Positions 1 to 7,867 of a DNA stretch of 64,000 nt are shown here, in pieces. The stretch comes from Desulfolinea sp050305405 (GTDB lineage: Bacteria > Chloroflexota > Anaerolineae > Anaerolineales > Villigracilaceae). Numbering within the stretch: position 1 is the first letter of the stretch; the number at the start of each line of letters is the position of its first letter. Both the position numbers and the translations under genes were made by a program. The DNA is taken from positions 124,001-188,000 of the forward strand of contig JBNLFG010000006.1 in the NCBI GenBank assembly GCA_050305405.1, read 5' to 3'. A model generated the notes under the pieces. It was not told the DNA's origin. It saw only the letters and a list, made by a program, of their open reading frames with translations, and ran no database searches.

Positions 1-1
1 G

Positions 2-238
2 GACTTGATTACCGGCGGTATTTATGGTTTCACTCGTAATCCCTATTTCTTAACATATTTTCTTATGTTTGGCGCATATACGGTGTTGCTGCAAAATTTG
101 CTGCTATTAGTTCTCTCGGTTATCGGATTTATTCTGGTGCATAGAATGATCCTTAAAGAAGAAAAATATTTACTTTCGCTTCACGGAGATAAGTATTTAC
201 AGTACAAATCAAAGGTTCCGAGATATTTCATAATATGA
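2..238 (+). CDS. Isoprenylcysteine methyltransferase-like membrane protein, C-terminal part
   Basis: The reading frame enters from before the window, so only the last 78 codons are seen. The segment contains TRNPYFLTYFLM, a hydrophobic stretch, then an EEKYLL-to-KSKVPRYF tail. This is the usual C-terminal pattern of the ICMT/PEMT integral-membrane methyltransferase family, where the R-N-P motif and the E-E-x-x-L motif line the S-adenosylmethionine pocket. The substrate cannot be told from this part. The next gene starts about 330 bp downstream and is probably transcribed separately. Confidence 0.7.
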   Translation, partial: DLITGGIYGFTRNPYFLTYFLMFGAYTVLLQNLLLLVLSVIGFILVHRMILKEEKYLLSLHGDKYLQYKSKVPRYFII

Positions 239-413
239 ACCATAAAATAAATATTTCAACCCGATTTTTTACCGCTACGCTTTGAAAAAAGCAGGTTGAG
301 CTGATGTTGTACAGGGCTTTCATAAAAAAAGTTCTAGATATGCGCAAAATATGGTAAAACTATCCCCGTTATGAAAATGACTTTCATTTCCCGCTCTCTT
401 TGAGCCTTGTCTT

Positions 414-433
414 GGGATGCCGTGCTGCATCCC
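414..433 (+). promoter_or_regulatory. Leader hairpin 1
   Basis: GGGATGC and GCATCCC form a perfect 7-bp stem around a 6-nt loop (CGTGCT). It lies about 130 bp before the FTR-TusA start codon. A regulatory role is inference. Confidence 0.4.
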
Positions 434-491
434 TGCCGTGTCTGCATATCTTAGCGGAAGCGTGGATGATTCGTATTTAGCGTGATTCTCC

Positions 492-526
492 ACAGCCGTT
501 GGCATATGCTGGCGGCTGTTTTGTTT
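492..526 (+). terminator. Terminator-like hairpin in leader of FTR-TusA gene
   Basis: ACAGCCG (492-498) pairs with CGGCTGT (513-519) and is followed by TTTGTTTT. It sits only 40 nt before the FTR start codon, so it could be an attenuator. It could also be a weak terminator of the upstream gene. Confidence 0.45.
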
Positions 527-565
527 TAAGTTGCAAGTTTCATGTTGCAAGTAAGGAGAATACAG

Positions 566-1186
566 ATGTTAAAAATGATGATCGCTTTTTTCAAGGATTT
601 CTTCAAATATCGCCCGCAGATTAAGAAGCAAAAGGCGTGGATGGAGAAATACATCGCCAAAAAGGGCTATGCTCTCAACCCCAACTGGATGATGAGCACC
701 AACCTATCGATTTGGTTGACCGAAATGGAAGATACCTTCGGCAAACGTTACTGCCCCTGCTTTGAACCTTCGGGAAGCGCTGAGTTGGACAAGAAAATGC
801 TCTGCCCCTGCAAATTCATCGACGATGAGATCGAAGAATACGGTACCTGTCACTGTGCCCTCTTTGGCGCAGGCGATCTTGACAAGGAAGGTTGGCAAGC
901 CTCCAGTAAACGTCTGCAAGCCGAATATCGTGTTCCGCTCAATTTAGAGAATGGCGTGCTTGATACACGCGGAGTCCCGATGGATAAGCGTCGTAATCTG
1001 CCCGTCCCTGATGCGATGCACCAGCTTAAATCCACATTGAGTGATTACGCAGGCGAAGAGCTAACCATGATCGTCGAGCGCGAGCAGGAAGCGGTCAATT
1101 TGGGTAAGATCGCCGAGTATCGTGGCTTTGGCTATGAGAGCGAAGCAGAGGAAGATCGTTATACAGTCAAACTGACGTTGAAATAG
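566..1186 (+). CDS. Ferredoxin-thioredoxin reductase catalytic domain fused to a TusA-like domain
   Basis: This 206-residue protein starts at ATG 566 behind AAGGAG at 553-558. Residues 63-97 carry CPC, CPC and CHC motifs, the signature of the ferredoxin:thioredoxin reductase catalytic chain. In that family a [4Fe-4S] cluster beside a redox disulfide passes electrons from ferredoxin to thioredoxin. The spacings are 14 and 12 residues, not the plant-type 16 and 8, so a variant family is likely. Residues 131-204 look like a TusA/SirA fold: LDTRG start, LPVPDA helix start, GEEL strand, Y-T-V-K-L end. The TusA Cys-Pro-x-Pro site reads LPVP (145-148), so its sulfur-carrying cysteine is missing. It is a single gene with its own terminator at 1210-1247. 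Confidence 0.8.
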   Translation: MLKMMIAFFKDFFKYRPQIKKQKAWMEKYIAKKGYALNPNWMMSTNLSIWLTEMEDTFGKRYCPCFEPSGSAELDKKMLCPCKFIDDEIEEYGTCHCALFGAGDLDKEGWQASSKRLQAEYRVPLNLENGVLDTRGVPMDKRRNLPVPDAMHQLKSTLSDYAGEELTMIVEREQEAVNLGKIAEYRGFGYESEAEEDRYTVKLTLK

Positions 1187-1209
1187 CGGGTTGTGCTTGG
1201 GACTTTTTT

Positions 1210-1247
1210 AATGGGATGTGGTTTATTGCCGCATCCCATTTTCTTTT
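1210..1247 (+). terminator. Rho-independent terminator after FTR-TusA gene
   Basis: A 12-bp stem (AATGGGATGTGG with CCGCATCCCATT, one G-U pair) and a 7-nt loop are followed by TTCTTTT. Confidence 0.85.
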
Positions 1248-1250
1248 ACC

Positions 1251-1298
1251 GGAAGCAGGCCAAAATCCATGAGCGTGGCGGGAAGAGGCTATAATGGG
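1251..1298 (+). promoter_or_regulatory. Promoter module A, copy 1
   Basis: TATAAT at 1290-1295 lies 39 nt before the GNAT start. The 48-bp block beginning GGAAGCAGGCCAAAAT is nearly the same as 3268-3316 upstream of hutI, and both blocks follow a hairpin terminator. No clear -35 consensus is seen. Confidence 0.55.
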
Positions 1299-1334
1299 CA
1301 GTGACTTATCCAAACTATCCATCCTACCTTAAAG

Positions 1335-1829
1335 ATGCATCTAATCAGAGAAATGACTCGCCAAGATGGTCCCCGTGTCCTTGAGATATACGAAATGGGA
1401 CTTGAAACGAAGAACGCCACCTTCGAGACAGAAGTGCCTACCTGGGACGATTGGGACGCAAAGCATCATTCCTTTTCACGATTTGTTTATGTGGATGGGG
1501 GAAAGGTGCTTGGCTGGATCGCCTTGTCCCCGGTATCAGCGCGAAAGGTTTACGCAGGTGTAGCCGAAGTGAGCGTTTACATTGATACCAATGAGCAGGG
1601 GAAGGGGATCGGTTCAAAGCTGATGGAGAAGGTCATTTTTTCTTCGGAAGAAGAAGGGATTTGGACGCTTTATTCGAGCATATTCCCTGAAAATGCAGCC
1701 ACCTTGAGACTGCATGAAAAATTCGGTTTTCGCATCATTGGTAGAAGAGAAAAGATTGCTAAATTAGACGATCAATGGCGCGATACGATTTTATTGGAAA
1801 GACGAAGTAATGCGGTTGGCATTGAGTAA
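1335..1829 (+). CDS. GNAT N-acetyltransferase, phosphinothricin acetyltransferase-like
   Basis: This 164-residue protein matches the PAT/YwnH branch of GNAT enzymes. It has the start IREMTRQDGPRVLEIY, the segment TFETEVPTWDDWD, the acetyl-CoA loop EQGKGIGSKLM (Q/R-x-x-G-x-G/A) and the end ENAATLRLHEKFGFR. Family members acetylate the amino group of small molecules such as phosphinothricin or methionine sulfoximine; the substrate here is not known. The ATG at 1335 has little Shine-Dalgarno. It is driven by the TATAAT at 1290 and stands alone in its transcript, with the U32 gene only 33 bp downstream. Confidence 0.85.
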   Translation: MHLIREMTRQDGPRVLEIYEMGLETKNATFETEVPTWDDWDAKHHSFSRFVYVDGGKVLGWIALSPVSARKVYAGVAEVSVYIDTNEQGKGIGSKLMEKVIFSSEEEGIWTLYSSIFPENAATLRLHEKFGFRIIGRREKIAKLDDQWRDTILLERRSNAVGIE

Positions 1830-1862
1830 AGACCAAGACAAAAATATTGGTAGTTGAAACAT

Positions 1863-3164
1863 ATGAAAAAAATTGAACTTCTCTCCCCTGCTGGCTCGAT
1901 CAGAAATATGCAATATGCTTTTGCCTATGGCGCGGATGCGGTCTATGCCGGGCAGCCACGCTATAGCCTGCGGGTCAGAAAAAACGAATTTAACGACTTA
2001 GAGAAAATGGCAGACGCTATTTTGATGGCGCATGACCAGAATAAACTCTTTTTGGTTGCCAGCAATCTGGCGCCGCATAATAATAAGGTGCGCACCTATC
2101 TCCGTGATATGGAGCCGGTGATTGCGATGGGGCCAGATGCCTTGATTATGTCTGACCCGGGACTGATCATGATGGTACGCGATAAGTGGCCTGAAATGGA
2201 TATTCACCTGTCCGTGCAGGCGAATGCGGTCAATTGGGCGGCGGTGAAATTTTGGGAGCGGCAGGGATTGAAACGTGTGATCCTTTCACGCGAACTCTCT
2301 CTGGATGAGATCGAAGAAATCCGCCAGCGTTGCCCTGATATTGAACTGGAAGTTTTTGTGCACGGCGCTTTATGTGTTGCCTATTCTGGACGTTGCTTAT
2401 TATCCGGTTATATGACGCACCGTGATGGGAATCAGGGATCGTGTACGAACTCTTGTCGCTGGAAATATGATGTCCATGAAGCGGTCGAAACACCGGAAGG
2501 GGATATTGTTGCGGTCGAGCCTGATGAAGAGCACGTCTTTTTGTTGCAGGAGGAAAAGCGTCCGGGCGAGTATATGCCCGCTTTTGAAGATGAGCACGGC
2601 ACGTACATCATGAACTCGAAAGATCTGCGCGCGGTGCAACACGTGAAGCGACTGATCGATATCGGCATCGATTCGTTGAAAATTGAAGGTCGCACCAAGT
2701 CCCATTTTTATGCGGCACGCACGGCACAGGTCTATCGGCAGGCGATTAATGATGCTTATGCAGGCAAAGAATTCAACATGGCGTTGATGGGCGATCTGGA
2801 AAGTTTGGCAAGCCGCGGCTATACGGAAGGTTTTTACCGCCGTCATCTGCCGAAAGAGTATCAGAACTACGAACGCGGTTCTTCGCGTCCAAGCAAGCAG
2901 ATGTTTGTAGGCGAGGTCATTGAGCGCGATACGGCCACAGGCGATTTGCTTGTGGATGTCAAAAATCAATTTCGAGTGGGCGATGAGATTGAGCTAATGA
3001 CTCCATCTGGCAACCACAGTTTCATATTGGAGCAAATGCACAATCGTGAAGACGAAAGTATGGACGTTGCGCCGGGCTCTGGGCATATTGTGCGCATCCC
3101 TGTGCCTGAAGCTGTCGCGCCTGAATTTGGTTTGCTGATGAAGTCGCTCGAACAGAAAGAGTGA
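1863..3164 (+). CDS. U32 family protein, tRNA 5-hydroxyuridine synthase TrhP (YegQ)-like
   Basis: This 433-residue protein opens with KKIELLSPAGS and AYGADAVYAG. It carries the family's cysteine block GRCLLSGYMTHRDGNQGSC with a further SCRW, as in U32 proteins of the YegQ/TrhP/RlhA type. These are annotated as peptidases, but known members hydroxylate RNA bases using prephenate and an Fe-S cluster. Length and the C-terminal beta domain (from about residue 350, FVGEVIE) match TrhP (about 450 residues). ATG 1863 was preferred to TTG 1854 because GGTAG lies about 10 nt upstream. It is followed by a terminator at 3229-3252. Assignment to TrhP over other U32 branches is inference. Confidence 0.8.
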   Translation: MKKIELLSPAGSIRNMQYAFAYGADAVYAGQPRYSLRVRKNEFNDLEKMADAILMAHDQNKLFLVASNLAPHNNKVRTYLRDMEPVIAMGPDALIMSDPGLIMMVRDKWPEMDIHLSVQANAVNWAAVKFWERQGLKRVILSRELSLDEIEEIRQRCPDIELEVFVHGALCVAYSGRCLLSGYMTHRDGNQGSCTNSCRWKYDVHEAVETPEGDIVAVEPDEEHVFLLQEEKRPGEYMPAFEDEHGTYIMNSKDLRAVQHVKRLIDIGIDSLKIEGRTKSHFYAARTAQVYRQAINDAYAGKEFNMALMGDLESLASRGYTEGFYRRHLPKEYQNYERGSSRPSKQMFVGEVIERDTATGDLLVDVKNQFRVGDEIELMTPSGNHSFILEQMHNREDESMDVAPGSGHIVRIPVPEAVAPEFGLLMKSLEQKE

Positions 3165-3228
3165 TAGCGTTTTGATAAGAAGCGCAAGAGGGTTGATCTT
3201 ATGCACGAACGTGGTGCAAGTTAACGGG

Positions 3229-3252
3229 TGCGGCTTATCACGCCGCATTTTT
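3229..3252 (+). terminator. Terminator after U32 gene
   Basis: TGCGGC and GCCGCA flank a 7-nt loop, followed by TTTTTC and more T-rich sequence to 3263. Confidence 0.75.
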
Positions 3253-3267
3253 CTTTTTCTTTTAAAT

Positions 3268-3316
3268 GGAAGTAAGCCAAAATTCACGAGCGGAGCGCGA
3301 AAGCGGCTATAATGGG
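3268..3316 (+). promoter_or_regulatory. Promoter module A, copy 2 (hutI operon)
   Basis: TATAAT at 3308-3313 is preceded by GGAAGTAAGCCAAAAT, a close copy of 1251-1298. It lies 46 nt before hutI and is the only good promoter seen for the five-gene run that follows. Confidence 0.55.
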
Positions 3317-3359
3317 GCGCAACCAGTAAAAATCCAACCATCCTACAAGAGATAATCTC

Positions 3360-4637
3360 ATGCTCATACATTCCGCTCCCCAACTCCTAACCATTGCCGG
3401 TGGCAGGCAGCGTGGCCGCGCCCTCGGTGAACTTGGTCTCATCGAAGATGGCGCTCTGCTCATTCGTGAAGAAAAGATTGTTGAAGTCGGCACCACGCCG
3501 GAGATGCGCGCCAAATATCCCGATGAACCGACACTGGATGCCAGCGGCTCGGTCGTTATGCCTGGTTTTGTTGACCCGCATACGCACCTGATTTGGGGCG
3601 GCGACCGAGCCAAAGAATTTGAGATGCGGCTGCAGGGAGCGCAGTATCTGGATATTCTCAAAGCGGGCGGCGGGATCATCTCGACCGTGCGCGATACACG
3701 CACAGCCTCGCTCGAATCGCTCCTGGCACAGGCGCGGCCTCGTTTAATGCGCATGTTCGCCACTGGAACAACTACCGTTGAAGCGAAAACCGGCTACGGG
3801 CTGCAAACTGCTACCGAATTGCGGATGCTCAAAGCCTTGCTTGCCCTCGATGATGAAGGCCCGCTTGAGTTGGCGATTACTTTCCTCGGCGCACACGCAA
3901 TCGCTCCCGAATATAAAGATGACCCACAAGGGTACACAGATTACATCGTTGAGACGATGCTGCCCATCGTGCGCGACTGGTGGGAAACGCATGCCCCGCG
4001 CCGTCAACGCCAACCCTTCGTGGATGTTTTCTGCGAAACCGGCGCTTTCGACCTGATGCAATCGCGCCAAATTTTGGAGAAAGCCAAAGACTTGGGTTTC
4101 CCGCTCAAAATCCATGCCGACGAGTTTGATAATCTTGGGGGGGCGAGTTTGGCCGCTGAGTTGGGCGCAGCCTCGGCAGATCACCTTGTGGTGACCTCCG
4201 ATGAAGATATAGCCGCACTCGCCAACTCAGAGACTGTTGCGGTCTCGCTGCCCTGCACACCCTTCGGTTTGGCGCACTGCGACTATACCCCCGCGCAAAA
4301 AATGCTCGACGCGGGTGTGATTTTGGCATTGGCAACAGATTGCAACCCCGGTACCGCCTGGAACGAGTCGATGCAGTTTGCCATTGCGCTTGCCTGCCGC
4401 AGCATGAAGTTGACGCCCGCCCAAGCCATCGTCGCCGCGACGATCAACGCCGCTTACGCTATCCGCCGAGAAGATAAAATTGGTTCGCTCGAAGTTGGCA
4501 AACAGGCCGATCTGCTGTTGCTCTCAGTCCCCGATTATCGCCAACTTGGCTATCGCTTCGGCACGAATCTCGTCAAAAAAGTCATCAAGCGTGGACGCGT
4601 CTATTCTGTTGATGTGGGCTATTACCAGACGGCATAA
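3360..4637 (+). CDS. hutI: Imidazolonepropionase
   Basis: This 425-residue amidohydrolase opens the ring of 4-imidazolone-5-propanoate to N-formimino-L-glutamate, the third step of histidine breakdown. Metal-binding H74 and H76 are seen in VDPHTHLIWGG. Further matches are the FEMR segment, KTGYGL, IHADEF and TDCNPGT; all are typical of HutI, as is the length. It starts with ATG 3360, and its product acts in the cytoplasm. Unusually, hutH and hutU are not nearby. It is followed after 24 bp by a diguanylate cyclase gene in the same direction and probably shares a transcript with it. Confidence 0.93.
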   Translation: MLIHSAPQLLTIAGGRQRGRALGELGLIEDGALLIREEKIVEVGTTPEMRAKYPDEPTLDASGSVVMPGFVDPHTHLIWGGDRAKEFEMRLQGAQYLDILKAGGGIISTVRDTRTASLESLLAQARPRLMRMFATGTTTVEAKTGYGLQTATELRMLKALLALDDEGPLELAITFLGAHAIAPEYKDDPQGYTDYIVETMLPIVRDWWETHAPRRQRQPFVDVFCETGAFDLMQSRQILEKAKDLGFPLKIHADEFDNLGGASLAAELGAASADHLVVTSDEDIAALANSETVAVSLPCTPFGLAHCDYTPAQKMLDAGVILALATDCNPGTAWNESMQFAIALACRSMKLTPAQAIVAATINAAYAIRREDKIGSLEVGKQADLLLLSVPDYRQLGYRFGTNLVKKVIKRGRVYSVDVGYYQTA

Positions 4638-4661
4638 CGAAGCCGGGCGGGAGGAAGTTTT

Positions 4662-6284
4662 ATGACGTGGGTTGTTTTCGCAGTACTCCTTATTTTGAAC
4701 GCTTTTGCTGCGGTTTTGATTGCGGGGATGATGATTGTCCGAGACATCCGCAACCCGGGCAGTACAGCGATGAAAGGATTATTTGTTGCGCTGGCATTGT
4801 GGACATTTTTCTATGCATTAATCACAATCTCGCCGACTCTGGAATCCAAGCTCTTTTGGCTCAAAATGGAGAATATTGGCATTGTCACAACACCACCGAT
4901 CTGGTTTTTGTTCGCTTTATGCTATACCAGACAAGCAAAATGGTTAAATAAAATTTTTATTGGTTTGCTTTTTCTCATCCCCGCTATAACCCTGATCCTT
5001 CTTTTTTTCGATCCCTGGTTTCATTTTTACTATGCCAGCGTAACGCCAGTTGCTGGCTTGATAAGCCCTCTGGCTGTGGATGGGTTTGGTTGGTACTACA
5101 TACAACTCGTTTATAGCTACACCCTGCTATTGGCTGGTTTGCTGATTCTTATTTGGCACCTTTTTGTTTACCGGGAAATCTTCCGTAAACGTGTTTTTAC
5201 TTTGCTGGCAGCTTTTTTTGTCCCTGTGGTACTAAATCTTTTCTACCATATGGGCGGAAAGATTTTTCCTGCAATGCATATGCATATCGATTTGGCGCCG
5301 ATCTCGCTTACTGTAACCGCGAGTCTCCTGAGTTTTGCAATATTCAACCAAAAAATCTTTGAAAGCGCGCCCATTGCTCGTTCTGTCGTGCTTGACTATA
5401 TCGTTGAGATGGTGCTTGTCGTGGGTGAAGGAGATTATGTTCTGGATGCCAACCAGGCCACTGCCGATTGGCTTGAGCGTCCCATCGACGAGATAGTTGG
5501 CGAAAAGCTGAAGCAAGTTTTGACACGTTATCCCAAGATTGTCGATCATTACAATAGCAGCAAAGCAGACGGACAGTTTTTTTATCAACTCACCGACCCC
5601 GATTATATGATCGAGATGACCATATCCCCGATACTCGGTCAACGTGGAGAAGTGGACGGACGTGTACTTGTTTTGCATGATGTCGCTGAACAGCGCCAAA
5701 TGGAAAACGATCTTAAAGAGGCGAACGAGGAGCTCAAGGCAAAACTAAACGAGATCGAAAAATTGCAAACCCAACTTCAAGAGCAAGCCATCCGCGACCC
5801 GCTGACGGGCTTGTATAACCGCCGTTATCTTGCTGAAGCGCTGGAACGTGAGATGGCCCAAGCCGAGCGAGAAAACCATCCCGTTTCTGCGATCATTATG
5901 GATGTAGATCACTTCAAAGAAGTGAACGATAAATTTGGGCACAGATGCGGTGATTATGTACTTGAATATCTTGGCAAGATGCTACTTGCCAAGACCCGTC
6001 GTGGCGATACTGTTTGCCGTTACGGTGGCGAAGAATTTGTCATCCTGATGCCCAAGGTCGGGGTTGAGATTGCCTTTGCGCGTGCCGAAAGTTGGCGCAA
6101 AGCGTTCGCAAACGCGACGATTGAGTATGAAGGGCAGGAGTTGCAAGTACAATTTTCAGCGGGCGTGGCCTGCTATCCTGTTGGGGTAAAGGATGGCGAA
6201 GATCTGCTCAAAGCCGCTGACCAAGCCCTATATTATTCCAAAGAGCATGGACGGAATTGTGTTCATGCCCATCCAGAAAACTGA
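4662..6284 (+). CDS. 7TM-PAS-GGDEF diguanylate cyclase
   Basis: This 540-residue membrane protein has about seven hydrophobic segments in residues 1-225 (resembling the 7TM domain found before histidine kinases). A PAS-like domain (about 235-345) and a coiled-coil linker (about 345-375, repeated E-L-K) follow. The GGDEF domain has active motif GGEEF at 455-459 and the inhibitory site RRGD (446-449) five residues before it. An intact GGEEF predicts c-di-GMP synthesis with product inhibition, controlled by a membrane or extracellular cue. The start has a good ribosome site (GGGAGGAAG). It lies between hutI and proC with gaps of 24 and 16 bp. Confidence 0.9.
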   Translation: MTWVVFAVLLILNAFAAVLIAGMMIVRDIRNPGSTAMKGLFVALALWTFFYALITISPTLESKLFWLKMENIGIVTTPPIWFLFALCYTRQAKWLNKIFIGLLFLIPAITLILLFFDPWFHFYYASVTPVAGLISPLAVDGFGWYYIQLVYSYTLLLAGLLILIWHLFVYREIFRKRVFTLLAAFFVPVVLNLFYHMGGKIFPAMHMHIDLAPISLTVTASLLSFAIFNQKIFESAPIARSVVLDYIVEMVLVVGEGDYVLDANQATADWLERPIDEIVGEKLKQVLTRYPKIVDHYNSSKADGQFFYQLTDPDYMIEMTISPILGQRGEVDGRVLVLHDVAEQRQMENDLKEANEELKAKLNEIEKLQTQLQEQAIRDPLTGLYNRRYLAEALEREMAQAERENHPVSAIIMDVDHFKEVNDKFGHRCGDYVLEYLGKMLLAKTRRGDTVCRYGGEEFVILMPKVGVEIAFARAESWRKAFANATIEYEGQELQVQFSAGVACYPVGVKDGEDLLKAADQALYYSKEHGRNCVHAHPEN

Positions 6285-6300
6285 GTTAGTGAGGAAGATG

Positions 6301-7140
6301 ATGACCAAATTAAAAATCGCTTTTATCGGTTCCGGCGCCATGGCTGGCGCAATGATCGTTGGTTTGTTGCGTGAAAAATTAGCAGACCCCGAAAATCTCT
6401 TCGCCAGCGATCCGCGCGAAGATCGCGGTGTGGAACTGCGTGAGAAGTACGGTGTCCAGGCTTTTACGGATAACGTTGCAGCCGTGAAAAATGCCGATGT
6501 GGTGGTGCTCTCCATAAAGCCGCAGCGCTTGAACGCAGTAATGGCAGATCTGAAAGGCGTGATCCCTGCGCATGCGTTGGTGCTTTCCATTATTGCTGGT
6601 GCAACCATCGATAAAATCGGTAAGGGCCTCGGGCACGATAGTATCGTCCGTACCATGCCGAATACCCCTGCCCGCATTGGGGAGGGCATCACGGTCTGGG
6701 TCGCGTCTGATACGGTTTCAGATGTCCAAAAAGAACAGGCGCGCATGATCCTGTCCGCATTGGGCGAGGAAGTTTTTGTCGAGGACGAGTACTATCTTGA
6801 TATGGCAACGGCCCTCTCCGGGACAGGTCCGGCCTACGTCTACATGTTTATGGAAGCGATGATTGATGCCGGCGTCCACATGGGCTTTCCGCGCCGCATT
6901 TCCGAGAAGCTCGTTGTGCAGACCATGCGCGGTTCGGTCAACTTTTACGACCGCAACGATGTGCATGTTGCTGCGCTGCGCAATCAGGTTACCTCTTCGG
7001 GCGGAACTTCAGCTGAAGCGCTCTACTATCTTGAAAAAGCAGGCGTGCGCACAGCCATCTCGCGCGCGATCTGGGCAGCCTACCAACGTTCGCTAGAGTT
7101 GGGACGTGAAGAAAAAGAACACATCCCGAAAGACCAGTAG
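6301..7140 (+). CDS. proC: Pyrroline-5-carboxylate reductase
   Basis: This 279-residue enzyme makes the last step of proline synthesis, reducing 1-pyrroline-5-carboxylate with NAD(P)H. The Rossmann start IAFIGSGAMAGAMI, the segment RTMPNTPARIGEG, LSGTGPAYVYMFMEAM and VTSSGGTSAEALYYLE are diagnostic. The open frame runs back into the previous gene. ATG 6301 was chosen because GAGG at 6291-6294 is correctly spaced and the protein then has the family length. It is part of the hutI-cyclase-proC-SDR-LuxR run; both hutI and proC touch the glutamate/proline pool. Confidence 0.93.
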   Translation: MTKLKIAFIGSGAMAGAMIVGLLREKLADPENLFASDPREDRGVELREKYGVQAFTDNVAAVKNADVVVLSIKPQRLNAVMADLKGVIPAHALVLSIIAGATIDKIGKGLGHDSIVRTMPNTPARIGEGITVWVASDTVSDVQKEQARMILSALGEEVFVEDEYYLDMATALSGTGPAYVYMFMEAMIDAGVHMGFPRRISEKLVVQTMRGSVNFYDRNDVHVAALRNQVTSSGGTSAEALYYLEKAGVRTAISRAIWAAYQRSLELGREEKEHIPKDQ

Positions 7141-7162
7141 TTTCTGGAAAAGAGAAGAGAAA

Positions 7163-7846
7163 ATGGATAAAGTTGCTTTAATTACTGGCGCAAATCGAGG
7201 CATTGGATTTGAAACCGCCAGACAAATGAAAATGTTGGGATATGAAGTCATCCTGACCAGCCGCAATGTGGAAGAAGGGGAACGCGCCGCGCGTGAGATT
7301 GGGGTTGGTTACCACCAACTGGACGTTACTTCGGCGAAAAGCATTGATTCCCTTAAATCCCACGTGGACGCGGAGTTCGGACGTTTGGATGTGCTCATTA
7401 ACAACGCCGGCATCCTGCTTGACCGTAAAGCCAGCATTCTTGATCTTTCCGAAGATACGCTACACACGATGTTCGAGACGAACACCATCGCCCCGCTGAT
7501 GCTCATCCGCGCCTTTTTGCCGCTCATGAAGAAACAGAATTACGGGCGCATCGTCAACGTTTCATCGCAATTAGGTTCGATCAGTAACTTCAGTGACTAT
7601 ACTCCCGCCTACCGCCTGAGCAAACTCGCGCTCAACGGCATCACTCGCATGTTGGCAGACGCCCTCCAAGGGACGAATATACTCGTCAATTCGGTGCATC
7701 CCGGCTGGGTCAAAACCGAGATGGGGGGTGCGAGTGCCCCCCTCAGCCTTGAGGAGGGTGCGCGTAATGTCATTTGGGCCGCCACTCTGCCCGATGATGG
7801 TCCGCGAGGCGGTTTCTTCTATGACGAGAAACCGATAAGTTGGTAA
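7163..7846 (+). CDS. Short-chain dehydrogenase/reductase, carbonyl-reductase type
   Basis: This 227-residue SDR has the cofactor motif TGANRGIG (residues 8-15), the NNAG motif, a serine in VNVSSQLGS and the catalytic Y-x-x-x-K in YRLSK. The ending, SVHPGWVKTEMGG and FFYDEKPISW, resembles the carbonyl reductase/menthone reductase branch that reduces ketones with NADPH. The start at ATG 7163 has AGAAGAGA upstream and trims a 19-residue extension that overlaps proC. The gene follows proC by 22 bp. The substrate is not known. Confidence 0.88.
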   Translation: MDKVALITGANRGIGFETARQMKMLGYEVILTSRNVEEGERAAREIGVGYHQLDVTSAKSIDSLKSHVDAEFGRLDVLINNAGILLDRKASILDLSEDTLHTMFETNTIAPLMLIRAFLPLMKKQNYGRIVNVSSQLGSISNFSDYTPAYRLSKLALNGITRMLADALQGTNILVNSVHPGWVKTEMGGASAPLSLEEGARNVIWAATLPDDGPRGGFFYDEKPISW

Positions 7847-7867
7847 AAGGGTTATTGTTTCACTGTC

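Larger units (their letters stand above)
239..565. other. Intergenic leader region with two hairpins
   Basis: No convincing gene is seen. An antisense ORF at 320-550 lacks family features and a ribosome site. The stretch holds two GC-rich hairpins (414-433 and 492-519), the second followed by a T-rich run. They lie in what would be the 5' leader of the FTR-TusA gene. Confidence 0.5.

Noticed and set aside
320..550. 76-codon minus-strand ORF in the first intergenic region
   Set aside because: No ribosome site and spans both leader hairpins; no recognisable features.
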